This document shows positions 45,597-58,304 of a stretch of DNA of 58,304 bases, piece by piece; position 1 is the stretch's first letter, and every line of letters starts with the position of its first letter. The translations under genes and the position numbers were made by a program. The stretch covers positions 343,739 to 402,042 of the forward strand of contig CAMPET010000041.1 in assembly GCA_946803715.1 (NCBI GenBank). The letters run 5' to 3'. The DNA is from Beroe ovata (taxonomy: Eukaryota; Ctenophora; Nuda; Beroida; Beroidae). A model generated the notes under the pieces. That model was not told where the DNA came from and ran no database searches. It was given only the letters and a program-made list of their open reading frames with translations.

Positions 45597-48500
45597 CTAG
45601 CCATCATTTGAGATCGCGACAACATTGCTCTCCTCTCCAACTTCTTGCGCAGGAGACATCCCAGCCTCGTCCTCTTCTACCTCCTCAACAATGGTAACAA
45701 TTTCATTGTACCGCGGTGGTTTTGCTGGATTAGCATTGAGTTCTGCAGTCGGTTGTTGCTCCATTTCTCCGTCCTCAAGAACCTCCTCCAGCAGGGTTAT
45801 GGGCGTGGTCTTTCCATTTTCCACCAGGGTACCATTCTCCACCAGGGCGGTATCATTACCACTCTGGAGAGATGGTGTATCGAAATCAAAGACACTGGTT
45901 GCAATTTTACCGGGCGACACAGGGGAATCTACTCGGATGTGAGGGCTCATTGGGTTGGGGCTGTTTGCTCCAGACAAGATGGACATGGGTCCCATGGGGC
46001 TGTTTCGTCCCGACATGATGATTTGTTCTACCTCGGGGCTGATGAGCCTACTCGAGGCCCGCGAGCCCATCACACTATTCCGCATCATAGCCTGAAATAG
46101 TGTGAGATAGAGGGGATATTTGAGTGAATCATGTCCTCTTGACTTTGAATTACGTTAAGGATGGAGGACTGAAGGGGAGGGTTATGTTCAACACACTCAC
46201 ATTTATCAACCCTGTTGAAACACATATGCTTAACAGAGGAAACACTAGCTGTTACCATGGATACGGCATGAGCCATGATGCTTCCCTATACTCCTATATG
46301 ATGTGCTTCATACACAAGTGCTTTACACCACATATCATTATGATCACGCTCACGGTCAGTGATCACACATAATATGATCACACATTATATGATCACACCA
46401 CAACAGAAAGGACATATCAAACTAAATGAGAAACAAAATAAACACACGAAACGACGCATGTCTAGTGAACCAATGAAGAACCCTGTTGATAATCAATGTA
46501 CAGTAATGTACATTGTACAATGTGTACACACGATAATACACGTACAGTATACAAGCTATCGGCAGGTTTGGTAGAATTGGTCTCTCCAAACTCGTTATCC
46601 CACGACATGGCACTCTCACTCCGTAATGAGGCTCTCTGGAAGAAATAGTTGCACTCAAATTGGACCGCGCGTTTCCAGCCCAATGTTGTTAGTTTGTAAC
46701 ACTCCATACACTTCACATTTATAGAGTTCTACAACGTTTCTCTACCCCTGACCATTGCATTTGTCTGCCTTCCAAAGGCTACACCGAGTTAATTCTTTTT
46801 TACCCAGCACACACACGCACATGGACGCTAGACGTTTATTTATGATGATTGACTCAATGGTACAAAAGTAGCAGTAACATAGCGGGCCGTTACACAGTTA
46901 ACACCGGCTTTTAACACTGCGTTATCTGTATTACAAATTGTAGGCCGGAACCGGACTTTACTATATTCTACATTTTGAAGGTTTCTTAGAATTAGTAAAT
47001 GTTTACTTCGACTATACACTTCAATCAAGCCGACACAGACATATGGAGTTGGACTAACTACGCCACATACATTTTCACACACACACCATATGTGTTTTTG
47101 TGAGCACGCAAACTGAATTAGTGCGTGCTACTGTGAAAGTGTATTGAGGTCGTCTGCCGAAAACAACAACTGGACGAACAAACAAGCCCACAAACAACTG
47201 GACAAACACATGCACAGTACACACGTACCGATTGTCTGATGGATGAGGCAGGTGTTGTGCACCGACTGGCAGCAGGAGTACTCAGCATCTTGGACATGGT
47301 GGCATTCCTGTTCTCACTCTCCTCAACTTCTGATGTGAGTTTCCTCAATCGTCCTTGTAGAGAGGTGACCCGTGCCTCCTGCGGGGACAGAAGTGTGGGT
47401 GATGGTGGGCACCTTAATAAACATGTAATTTGTAATAGGAACAACCAGCGTCCAGACACGGGTCAACACTCTGATTGTCTATGTGCTGCACTTTTGATTG
47501 GAAATCGGGCGGTGTTGTGTCAATGGTAACTCGAAGAGATTTGGTCTTCACTCTTACCGAATCAGCGAACTCAGTCTTGAGTTGTTTATTCCTGTTACTG
47601 AGATTGGTTATCTGTTCAACTTGTCTCTGTAGCGACTGATTAGACTCTTCACTCTGTAACTCAAACTCCTTCAGACTCCGCTCCATCTTCTTCATAGCCT
47701 AGAGATGGGGAGAAGGGGGGTTTTGGGACGTTTTTCAGAGTGAACTTGCCGGACCTATGCTACCAGCAACACTCCATCGTGCTAAAGAACTGGTCAAATT
47801 TCCCTCGCGAGCAGGGTCGGATCGAATTTTCGCAGCTGCAGTAGGTAAACTATAATCTTCCCTCCGTGTCACACTACCTTGTCGGCTTCCGTCCTCTTCT
47901 CAGTCTCCTCCTCCAACAGCCCTGCCAGCTCTGCCACCTTGCTCTCCAGAACTCTGATCTTGGTTCGGCTGCTGTTCTTCTGATGGTTCATGGCCTCGTC
48001 CTGCTCTGCCATCATGTCCTGAGATATGTCATGTTTGTGTTACTGTTAACAAAGCGAGGAAACATAGATAAAGGCAGGATCAAATATCCGATATTGGATA
48101 TGGTTTGGTCAGTTGGAATGAGTGGAATGAGTTGTCACTTCTCACCCGTATTCTGTTCCTGAGTTTAGTCTCGGTGTTCTCAAGACTGATCTTGGTTTCC
48201 TCAAGAAGTTGGTTATCGGACTCCAAGCTACCAATCTGAGATGTTTTGTGTCATTTTCACTATTTTAATTTGAGTGAGAATTCATCACATCTCCATTTTG
48301 GAAGGTTTCATATCACAAAACTCACAATTTCCTTCATTTTCCTCTTCTCCACCTCCCACTCCGATTTCTCCGTTTCCATGAGTTCGAACTTCTCGGACTG
48401 CTGATCGAGTCGTGCCTCTACTTTTGCCAGGGTATCGAGGAGCGACTGAGCTTTGGCGTGCTGCTCTGTTATCTTGTTGTGTAGGTCGATGTTGTCTTGT

Positions 48501-51500
48501 TCCGTTAGACGGCGCTGCATCTCGCTCTACCGGGGCGGCAGGGGATGAGAGAGTAAGGAAAGTTGAGTTGGCACGCTGTTACCATAGTGTTCAAAATGTG
48601 CCCTCATCTCGAAATGTCAGATGAAATCGGAAGCCCTTTTCTTCCCTCGTATTGTACATTGTATATCATTATCTCACCTGTTTGAACTGTTCCTCGAGCT
48701 CCTCATTTCTATCTTCCAGCTGCGTGGACTTCATATCTGCCCGGACCAATGCTTCCTGTAGAGCCTCGATACGGGTACCCGACTCTTGTATAGTCATGTT
48801 CAGCTGGGGATATTCGTTGGCGTGATTCCGAGTGACTTAGAGTGATTTCGAATGTTGATCGACATCAATATACTGCAATAGATAGTTTGACGCCATCTCC
48901 AAAGCGTCACCACCTACCTGTTCGAGGATATCTTGTTGTCGGGGGATCTCGTTATTGAGCTCCCTGATAGTGGCCTCTGCCTCGTCCAGATCTCCCTGCA
49001 GTAGGATAATCTCCTGTCCCAGGTCCTTGTTCACCAGGTTCTGTAGAGGAAGTTAGGAACGTGGGTTAGCTTTCGCGAACTGTTAAAACTATTCGACCTG
49101 ATCGATATCAAGCATCCCTCCCCCTGCCTCTTTTGCATTGCTATTGTACTATTGTTACCATTCTAGCAGCTTCCATGTCTGAGTTTTCTATCTGTCCTTT
49201 GAGCAGGTAGATTGTACCACGACATGTTTTCTTCACCGTCTCAATCTCATCATCTTTCTCAGTTAGTGCTGCTGCATGCTGTGAAAATAAGCTCCGTGAT
49301 GCAATGTGTCAATGTCTGAAGTCTGGACACATCATTCAACTTGTGATGCAATGTGTCATTGTCTGGACACATCAGAAACATTCAACTTGTGATGCAATGT
49401 GTCAATGTCTGGACACATCAGAAACATCATTCAACTTGTGATGCATCGTGTCATTGTCTGGAGTCTGGACACATCATTCAACTTGTGATGCATCGTGTCT
49501 GGATATATCAGAGTCTGGCAGTACAAGAAGAATGTGTCTGATGTCAGCAAAAACATTCTACTTGCACTGCATGATGACTGACAGTGCTACACCCATGTCA
49601 CATCGGGCAAGGTAGCATCACGCCACGTGACTCACTAGTGTCACACCCTTTTCTCAGAGTGTCACGCCCAGTCTAACACAGTGTGACTCACCTTTTCCAT
49701 GGCTAGTATGAGGTCCTTGTGCGACTTGTCCGATCTTGCGTTAGCTGCCTCAACCGCAGCATTAAGGTCACTGATGGTGATCCCAGCAGTGTCCAGCTGC
49801 TCTTGTAACTTGCTGATTTGTCGTGTCATCTGGAAATAACAAGTGATTGAAATGTCGTGGAATCCGAATCTGGAGGTATTATCTGGCTAATGGCTATCTC
49901 AACGGGAATTGAGTGAAATCCAATATCTTTTCAGATATGTACCTCCTGGGTCCTTCTCTCTGATGTCTCCTTTTCGTGCTCATACTCCTCCACCGTATCC
50001 TCCAACATCGATATCTTGTTCCTCAGGTCCTTCTGNACTCTTGTATAGTCATGTTCAGCTGGGGATATTCGTTGGCGTGATTCCGAGTGACTTAGAGTGA
50101 TTTCGAATGTTGATCGACATCAATATACTGCAATAGATAGTTTGACGCCATCTCCAAAGCGTCACCACCTACCTGTTCGAGGATATCTTGTTGTCGGGGG
50201 ATCTCGTTATTGAGCTCCCTGATAGTGGCCTCTGCCTCGTCCAGATCTCCCTGCAGTAGGATAATCTCCTGTCCCAGGTCCTTGTTCACCAGGTTCTGTA
50301 GAGGAAGTTAGGAACGTGGGTTAGCTTTCGCGAACTGTTAAAACTATTCGACCTGATCGATATCAAGCATCCCTCCCCCTGCCTCTTTTGCATTGCTATT
50401 GTACTATTGTTACCATTCTAGCAGCTTCCATGTCTGAGTTTTCTATCTGTCCTTTGAGCAGGTAGATTGTACCACGACATGTTTTCTTCACCGTCTCAAT
50501 CTCATCATCTTTCTCAGTTAGTGCTGCTGCATGCTGTGAAAATAAGCTCCGTGATGCAATGTGTCAATGTCTGAAGTCTGGACACATCATTCAACTTGTG
50601 ATGCAATGTGTCATTGTCTGGACACATCAGAAACATTCAACTTGTGATGCAATGTGTCAATGTCTGGACACATCAGAAACATCATTCAACTTGTGATGCA
50701 TCGTGTCATTGTCTGGAGTCTGGACACATCATTCAACTTGTGATGCATCGTGTCTGGATATATCAGAGTCTGGCAGTACAAGAAGAATGTGTCTGATGTC
50801 AGCAAAAACATTCTACTTGCACTGCATGATGACTGACAGTGCTACACCCATGTCACATCGGGCAAGGTAGCATCACGCCACGTGACTCACTAGTGTCACA
50901 CCCTTTTCTCAGAGTGTCACGCCCAGTCTAACACAGTGTGACTCACCTTTTCCATGGCTAGTATGAGGTCCTTGTGCGACTTGTCCGATCTTGCGTTAGC
51001 TGCCTCAACCGCAGCATTAAGGTCACTGATGGTGATCCCAGCAGTGTCCAGCTGCTCTTGTAACTTGCTGATTTGTCGTGTCATCTGGAAAAACAAGTGA
51101 TTGAAATGCCGTGGATTCCGAATCTGGAGGTATTATCAGGCTAATTGATATCTCAATGGGAATTGATTGAAAATCCAATCTCTTTTCAGATATGTACCTC
51201 CTGGGTCCTTCTCTCTGATGTCTCCTTCTCGTGCTCATACTCCTCCACCGTATCCTCCAACATCGATATCTTGTTCCTCAGGTCCTTCTGTGCTTTCAGG
51301 TCATCCTCCTTCTCAGCTTTTAGATCGGAGATCTGCGACGCATAGTCGGCCATCCTCCTGAAATATGAAGAGTATAGGTCGGACGTCGGTGTAACGATGT
51401 AATTGGGTATGCCGATAAACGATTTTTAACAGCGAAGAGGGGGCGGGGCATGCTCAAATCCTCGTGACTTGCTAGCCATAGGGGAACAATTGGAGTTTGT

Positions 51501-54500
51501 TGCGGGCGTCCTTAGTAGATATGCTCAACAGAAATATCCATACTCCCCTTTCTCTCTCCTCAGCTAACCTTTTCATAGTGTCGATCTTGTGACTGTTTTC
51601 CTGCTCCACAGCATTCTGCTCGGTGAGCATAGCCTCGGTCACTTGGTACTTCTTCTCAAGAGAGTTCAGGTTCCTCTTCGTCTGTCCAAGCTCGTATCCC
51701 GTGTGCTCAAGTTGGGCGCATTGATCGCTCCTCGTCTTCTCCGATATTGTCAACCTGCGAGCGGGGGAGATCTGAATTGTCGATAGTCATGCAGATATAT
51801 GATTGGCTGATTGGGGTTCAGTTAGTCCCAAAACTGGCAGAATTGTTTGAGTTGGGAAATGGTGTGAAGTGGGGTCCATACTTTTGGGGGCCAGTTCAGG
51901 TGTACTGACCTCTCGTTTGCAACAAATGATCGACGGAAATACCAAAAAATGTTGAACATACGTCGTGTCTTGTGTGCAAAGATAGGTATGTCATGGGGGT
52001 GTGAAAACATAAAAACACACACACACACACACACACACATAAAATATTACATACCCATCAAAGTTCTCGAGTTCAACTTCAGCAACCGGTATGGGATTAA
52101 ACGACATGTCGACTGGATCAATGAACGGAGATAGGACTGAGGCTATGGAGTGCGTGTGTGTGATAGAAAGAGAAGGCGTACACTAATATCTAAATTATGT
52201 GATCTAAGACTATGTAAAGCTCAAAGCGAAGAGTGACGGGCAAGGAGAGGCTTGAATACCACACTCACACCCACGCACCCACATAAACACATACACGCAC
52301 GCACACACACACACACAAACACACAAACAGGTTAAGAGGTTTCCTGTATTGAGGCTGGTTTATAACTAGATCTGAGGGAATGTGTTGACATACTCCTACA
52401 CTCACGCGAAGCTTCACTTCTACAGTTTCTCTGACTCACACACAAACACACACACACACACGCACACACACATACAGAACTACACCAAGCAAAAGTGACG
52501 AAATGTTCTCCTAAGCTTCTCATTGAAAGCATATATTTAAACGAATGCAGTCGAGTTTAAATGCCACTGGAAAGTGTGAGGAAACCGTGGCTTGTATGCC
52601 CAGGAACGGAAAAGAATTCGCATATTCTTCTGCCAGAAAACAACTTGAACAAAATATGGCATTGATGAAGCGACCTGTTAGCACTGTTGCACATAACTCA
52701 TGTTATGATGACTTGTTTGGTGATGCCATTCGAATACTTAGAATATAATATGTGTTATTTTTCAAGAGAGACACTGTAATAGTAAGCAATGTGTTAATCA
52801 AGCATTTCATCAACTGCAACACGAATCATTACAGCTGTCACCAGATTTGGGAAGAATGATCAGCTGTTTGGGGCGCAACTTCTGTCAAGAATAACTTTGT
52901 GGGCACTGATATGTATGTAATTTTTCACAACACTCGGTAAACAATGACAGGAACCAACCGCCCGGTTTGAAATCTTTTACCTGACATCTAGATCTCTTCA
53001 ATTTCCGTATTTGAGAGGTACTAACCTGGATTTCAATTTCCTGACCTCCTCATTGACATCACTGAGGCGGACTTTCCACTTCCGCTCCAGTTCTTGCTCC
53101 TCCTCCACTTTCTGTTGAGCTAGCTCACTCGCTTGGGAGTTGGCATGATTTAGCTCTGATGCGTACTGCTGACATTGTCTCTTCAGGTCCTGGGGAGAGA
53201 CGGATCTTAACTCAAACTCTTAACTTAAACTCTTAACTTATTAACTAAAACTCTTAGCTTAAACTCTTAACTTAACTCTTAGTTATACTTATAGTCTGTC
53301 CAAGTGGGTTTTCTCAATGTTTGTTTCGATATTTGGTTCAGAGAATGCAATATTCGGGAACCCTGCGGTTTATTTCATTACGTACCTCAACGCTGATAGC
53401 AGATTTGAGTGCGTTATCCTTCGCTTCCTCCAGCTCAGCTTGCAAACTCACAACTTTCCGGTTATGAAGTACTCGCTGCTGGACAAAACTCTCCCGATCA
53501 TTCTTGAGTTCCTTGATGTCTTCCTTTAGAGAGCAGTTTTCTTTCGTTAGACTGTCCATCTTTAGTTCTTGTTCCTTGTGTTCATCCTTTAACTTGGAGT
53601 TTTCGCTACTCAACCTATATAAACGCAGTTGTTTATTATAAGTTTTCTCCGATTATAAGTACAACTGTTAATTGTTATGTAATATCTAGATTCTTTCCCC
53701 TTCTCAGAATAGTCTAATTACTGCTGAATAATATTCAACAAAATGCTAGAATTTTCTCGGTTCACAAATTACCCGTTGAACTTTGATTGCAGTTCTTTGA
53801 GGTCGTGTTCTAGACTAGCTATAGTCTGTGTGGAGTTCATACACTCTTCCTTCGCTTTCTTCAATTTTATCTCTCCGTTTGATAATCTCCCTATCAGGCT
53901 GTCCCTAGGATGAGTTGAGCAACCAATTAGAGAATGGTATCAATGGAAGAGCTGTTGCAAGTGGTTGGAACCATGTGAAAGTGTTTATGGAATTTTGAAT
54001 CTTGGAATTTTCGGAGGCGGTCCATTGTCCCATACTTTTCTCGTTCGATAGCCTGAACTGCACTGAAATGACTATCCTTTTCTTTCTCTAACTTCTCTTT
54101 CAATTTGCTGACCTCTTCGTGAACTTCTCTGTTTTGTGCCTCAACCTTTTCTGCCTACGGTGATAAACTGGGCGTCACGTATGGATGATCTTGGAGCGAA
54201 TTTTGGCCTTTTCCTTGCTATGCTTATGGAGATTTGACTGCACTAACGTGTTTTCGTATGGTTGCCGTGGACTCCGTTGCTCTCTCTATTCTCTCTTCGT
54301 ACTCCTTCCTCATTTCCACTATCTCCTCTTCCCGTTTCCTTAGCAACTGCTTCTAGTGAACAGTTGAATACTTGTCAAACAGAATTCTCAATATCCTGGT
54401 AATAACTTTGTAGCGGGAATCAGCACATGTAGCTGTACCTGGGATCTGTATGCGTCGTTATTCTCATTATTCAAGCTCTGATAATCCATCACCTCACTCT

Positions 54501-57500
54501 CCAAATCCCTCACTTGTCTCCTCATTGTCTCCAACTCAGCGTCAAGTACCTGATATATGTGAAGAGCCATGATTGTCAAGCTTTTGCTATGGCAGTCAGG
54601 AGAATTTTGACAATTATGTCAGCATAGTGGGAGTCTGTGACTCAGTCTGTTCTAATTGGAAGTCGGGATACGAGACACAAATTGTGGCGTGAATTTGTGA
54701 GTGATGTAAGTGATTTTGTGATCGTCTTACGGTGTTCCTATCTTGAAGAGATGCATTTGCTTCTTCGTGTTCTTGCACTTTCTTGGTTTTTTCTTCGCAT
54801 CGCTCCATCATAACTTGTAGGGACTCGTCGAGCGACCTTTTGACATTAATTTATATCGGGTTGGATACATATGTAAGACTTCAATTTATCAACTTGTCGA
54901 TCATATGAATAAATTTCGGACCCAGAATGTTGATTTCAGATGAAATTGAATCAACGGTACAAAAACACCACTATGGCAGGTTTCCATGGTAACATAGATT
55001 CTCCTGAAATGCCAGATACCTGGATTCAATCTCTTTCTCATGGTACATGCCCTTCATGCTGAATAACTCTGAGGTCAGGCTGTCCGTTTTGCTGATGAAT
55101 GTCTTTATGCTGTTTTCCTTTGCCTGAAAAACATTCAAGCAAATGTGAAATTCGCATTTTCTATAGTTCGAACGTCCTCTGTTATCAATCTTATCTTCCC
55201 GCGAAGGATGATCCAAGGATCAGCAGGTGGTTCTACCTGTATCAACTTCTCTAGTCTCTGTATTTTCCTCTTGTACCCTTCTATATCCCCCTCCCCTGCG
55301 ATGTCCTCCAGGGACTCTGAGAGCTGGTCACTCCCCTCCGTCTGAACACGTGATGATGACGTCACGTGGTATGAACACGTGATGATGACGTCACGTGGTA
55401 TGAACACGTGATGATACCGTCACGTGGTGTGATGGTATGAACACGTGGTAATGGTATGAACACGTGGTGTGATAGTGGGATGATGTGGTTGGCGAAGTGT
55501 AGTGTTTGGAATGATGTGTTCACGATGTTTTTGATTAACAGTTGAAATTGGTTGTACTTCCATTGGTAAGCTGCCTGGCATGGTTGGTGTGACCAGTTAC
55601 CACTTGTCATAATACGATCTGTACCTCTTGTGGTGGTAGGAAATGCTGTTTGAACTTTTTCAGGATTCCACTTTCTCTAATCATAGCTCACGGCCGGCCG
55701 TGATGCATTTCCTATTGTACCTGCTACTCGTTCTTGCGGTCACATGGGTAACTTCGGTATGATTCTCAATGGGAGCAATGAGCATCCTATCTTAACCAAA
55801 CGAAAATAGAATTCTAAATCCCGGACTTAATCAGCTAGATACGGGCGATCGCATATCGTCTATGAAAGTCAATCGGCTATAGACAGTGACACAACACGGC
55901 AAGCAACACATCAACATGTTGTATGAAGTGTTGGTATGAAGTGTGGATGTATGAAGTGCGATAGGAACTTGACATCATCAACAACGTGTGCGGCTAAAAG
56001 TAGACCATGTCTAGGAACGATCTGACACACAAACACTGACACTCAAACACTGACACTCAAACACTGACACTACATAGGCACGTCAGCGACTCAATGAGAT
56101 TGCAGCTAGAGGGAGAGTACTACTCTTCTACATCCCACACACGTATATTAGCTACAATTCTCCTACGAGATGGGAAACTATATAAAATCTCGGTAAACAA
56201 CAACAAATACCTACACTAACAACAACACCGTGTAGTGCGTTGAATAATAGTTTAAATAAATTCTCTCTCCCCGCCCGGTTTTTATGTTGCTATAGTGTGT
56301 TGCTGTTATTGTTGTTGTTAGGTTATGTTGCTGTAAGACGTCAGTCAGACATCTTAGTGCTGATATCTGTCATATCACGAGGTATGATGTAAGCTGTTGA
56401 CAGTCTGTGTAACTAACTCAAATTACCTTTGTACAAAGTACAGCTGCAGATTGCGCAGGAAATATTATGATAGTTGGAAACAATTACTTTCATTAGCCAG
56501 GTACCGACTGGGTGACATGTCCAATGCAGTTTGTCACTGTAGTGCAGTGGTATGAGGTCAGGTGTCAGGAATTCAGGATTCATGATGCAGTTTCTCGTGA
56601 GGGAGTCTGATATTTTGAGAATGACGAGTCACTGTCAGTAGTTTGAATAGGGAATCAAGGGAATCAACCCTTGAGCCCCCTTCTGAATGATTTGTTGGAC
56701 GATTTAAAAGTACCTGAACCTATGATACCTACAAGACGTAAAACGTGAAGAGAAGATCAAACTACTTCAAAACACTATGGAAATAAAAGAACTGTTCCAG
56801 AACCTCTCTCTCTCTGATTATCACACATCTATATTCCCATGATACCCGTGACATATAATAAGCTGATTACCTCGTTGTCATGAGTGTCCGTGGAGGAAGA
56901 AGAAGCAGTGACGACAGCCGTCAGCAGAGACGCGTCTTGATCTTTTCCTCTTCTCGATTCCACGGCCTCCGGGTTGATATTAGCTAGGTCCTGTGAGAGG
57001 GTTGAAATAGACATCAGTAATCGATATTTCCCCAGTATCTCTTTCTTTCCAGGGATAAAACGTGGCGATTCTATATCTTTATTCTCTGTGTTAAGTCATG
57101 TTAATCAAGGTTCAACTTCTTAGACGGTATAGTTACAGGGTAACACATCATGTCATGTAGTGCTAGGTTCCACTGATATTTAATCACTGATATGTTAATG
57201 ACAGGTAATTATAATTAAGTACACGAGATAGTGATACGAAAACGTCGCATTATCATGTCACGTGATACAACAGGCGCATTATATGTGACAGTTTGAGATG
57301 CATGTGCTTCAGGTTGAGCACATGTGCATGCGTTACCTGTGTATAGTGGAACACGTAACGCAGTGTGACAGGATTTAGAAAACATATGGTTGGAAATTCA
57401 TAATTTTGTGTTAAGTACGATATTCCTGATCACACCATTTTGGAGGACATTCCCTCTCTTGATTCCGATAGTACTCTTACATGATGGAAGAGAAAGGTCA

Positions 57501-57564
57501 TGTTGTGGATTTCCACCTTGGTAACTGCTCCCGTCTCCACGACCTCGTATGATAGCTCAATCAT
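45597..57564 (-). CDS. Long coiled-coil protein, family not recognised
   Basis: About 1,179 residues over 24 exons, read right to left: 57564-57481, 56990-56871, 55341-55237, 55123-55020, 54836-54731, 54549-54439, 54352-54248, 54154-54036, 53904-53773, 53614-53386, 53189-53026, 51754-51569, 51357-51198, 51084-50947, 50533-50414, 50295-50173, 48803-48678, 48526-48326, 48235-48146, 48018-47878, 47698-47558, 47378-47229, 46635-46546, 46091-45597. All phases match. The N-terminus (MIELSYEVVETGAVTKVEI) has no domain I know. Residues from about 90 to 960 are almost unbroken heptad-like helix rich in Glu, Lys, Leu and Gln. The last 165 residues are disordered, with many SP/TP sites (NSPMG, NSPNPMSP, DSPVSPG) and an acidic end. 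A structural, cytoskeletal or centrosomal role is inference from shape alone. Three complete exons occur twice, across an N at 50036. Confidence 0.85.
48781..51292. repeat. 1,255-bp duplication within the coiled-coil gene
   Basis: 48,781-50,035 recurs at 50,037-51,292 at a constant offset of 1,255 bp. The first 1,050 bp (three full exons plus introns) look identical, while the last 200 bp, in the intron at 49,830-49,940 versus 51,085-51,195, differ by roughly a tenth. The N at 50036 cuts one exon copy (50035-49943) and another (50058-50037), so both copies cannot be spliced together in frame as written. A joined-haplotype assembly error is the likely cause. Confidence 0.85.
49318..49515. repeat. 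TTCAACTTGTGATGCAATGTG tandem repeats in coiled-coil intron
   Basis: Four to five units of 45-50 bp containing GTCTGGACACATCA. The duplicate copy is at 50,573-50,770. Confidence 0.8.
52005..52475. repeat. CA-rich microsatellites in the large coiled-coil intron
   Basis: Separate (CA)n tracts at about 52,015-52,040, 52,260-52,330 and 52,436-52,475. The rest of the 51,755-53,025 intron shows no exon I could place. Confidence 0.75.
53205..53300. repeat. AACTCTTAACTTAA repeats
   Basis: About seven copies of a 13-15 bp unit directly upstream (in gene direction) of the exon 53189-53026 acceptor. Confidence 0.75.
55342..55465. repeat. 29-bp array with TGACGTCACGTG motifs at a splice acceptor
   Basis: Three units of GAACACGTGATGATGACGTC plus ACGTGGTAT, followed by two shorter ones. 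The first unit provides the acceptor (CGTGTTCAG on the minus strand) of the exon 55341-55237. Confidence 0.85.
55466..56870. other. Intron of the coiled-coil gene
   Basis: No further exon recognised. It includes short ACACTCAAACACTGAC repeats at 56,035-56,075. Confidence 0.5.
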
Positions 57565-58304
57565 GGTTTGATTCACGATTATTAGGGGGTGGTTTTACCG
57601 CGAAGTATGGTGGGCGTGGTCACCGGTCATCAACAGCTCACCGTTGACATATTGACATTGATATCATCTTGCGCAGATCAATAACATTATCATTATCAGT
57701 AACAACATGGTGTTAAATCGATTACATGGTGTTACATGGTGTTACATGGTGTTAAATCGATTACAAAGACAGTGACCGAGAAGTAGATTCTTTCGACGAT
57801 CAAGAGATAGTCAAAGTCAAATCTCTGCAACCACTATCAATATGGAACGAGATTTGGGTGTCTGAACTCGAGCTGCAACGCATGTTCCACACGGTGTGGT
57901 GTACAAATTGTGAAATAGGATACACTTGAATGGACTTTGAGTTTGAAATTGACTGTAGCTATCCGAAGCGGCAGCAAGAGTATCACGCTGCCAAAACTGG
58001 ACTATCAAACATAGCATAATACTTTAATTCTGGCAGCTCCTAAACGGTAGCTGCACAAGTTCTAGAAGCTGGGGAAGGAGTTAGCATTCCGAATATCTCA
58101 CAGTTCCTCATTCAAATTTGCGAATACCTCCAAGTCCATGCTTTTATTGGCACATGTCAAACAAACGTACATTCAGACCGAGACAGTACTCGATAGGGTT
58201 CCCGATCCCAATGTGCAGAATCGGTAAAGAAAGAGAATTATAAAGGATGACAATGATGAATGAAGCACTTCCCATTAATAAACTGATAAAGGGTGGGCAA
58301 TCCG
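57565..58304. other. 5' flank of the coiled-coil gene
   Basis: No gene recognised. TTACATGGTG is repeated three times near 57,722-57,755. The promoter presumably lies here; no clear TATA box was picked. Confidence 0.45.

Noticed and set aside
45625-46100. Forward frames opposite the last coiled-coil exon
   Set aside because: Shadow frames of a long minus-strand exon with clear acceptor, stop and SP-rich tail.
52545-52748. 67-residue frame antisense to the coiled-coil gene
   Set aside because: No similarity or regulatory context; lies in a large intron.

Overview
This is intron-rich nuclear DNA from an animal, given as a draft assembly with short N gaps. The genes use GT-AG introns of about 50 to 2,000 bp, TTAGGG-type repeats are present, and there are many CA/GT microsatellites and foldback elements. 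The gene set (AP-2 mu subunit, ERH, cyclophilin A, sestrin, an adhesion GPCR) is metazoan. The compact spacing, a sestrin far from the vertebrate paralogues and an unusual adhesion GPCR suggest an invertebrate, possibly an early-branching one such as a sponge. I cannot fix the phylum from this sequence alone.

Layout: 1-2,800 is repeat-rich. It holds an inverted-repeat element, a long hairpin, and a nested palindromic element whose core is an interstitial (TTAGGG)n tract. ERH follows at 2,840-3,435 (three exons, 104 aa, the same length as human ERH). AP2M1 is at 3,898-8,588 and has TWO complete alternative last exons. Cyclophilin A is at 9,732-10,945. The stretch 10,946-15,000 has no recognised gene but contains a mariner-like MITE and a 15-bp satellite. 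From 15,007 to 25,097 lies a roughly 1,790-residue adhesion GPCR (first exon not found) with Ig-like, C-type-lectin, pentraxin, hormone-receptor, GAIN/GPS and 7TM regions and a tyrosine-motif tail. The stretch 25,100-32,700 is a graveyard of retroelement and foldback-element copies, with one small candidate gene on the minus strand. Sestrin runs from 32,806 to 44,462 behind a TATA-like box. A 24-exon gene of about 1,180 aa for a coiled-coil protein of unrecognised family occupies 45,597-57,564 on the minus strand, tail to tail with sestrin.

How the genes relate: they do not form a pathway or operon. ERH, AP2M1 and cyclophilin A are housekeeping genes. AP-2 mu recognises endocytic cargo. The GPCR is a surface adhesion and signalling receptor. 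Sestrin is a stress and leucine sensor of the TORC1 pathway. The most noteworthy signal is the AP2M1 exon duplication. Its two copies encode the same first 20 residues with 12 synonymous codon differences, yet differ at the tryptophan that forms the tyrosine-cargo pocket (W in one, F in the other).

Assembly caution: two places look like allelic or duplicated contigs joined at an N, namely sestrin near 39,545 and the coiled-coil gene at 50,036. Gene models were built by hand from splice sites, reading phase and homology to families I know. No search was run.
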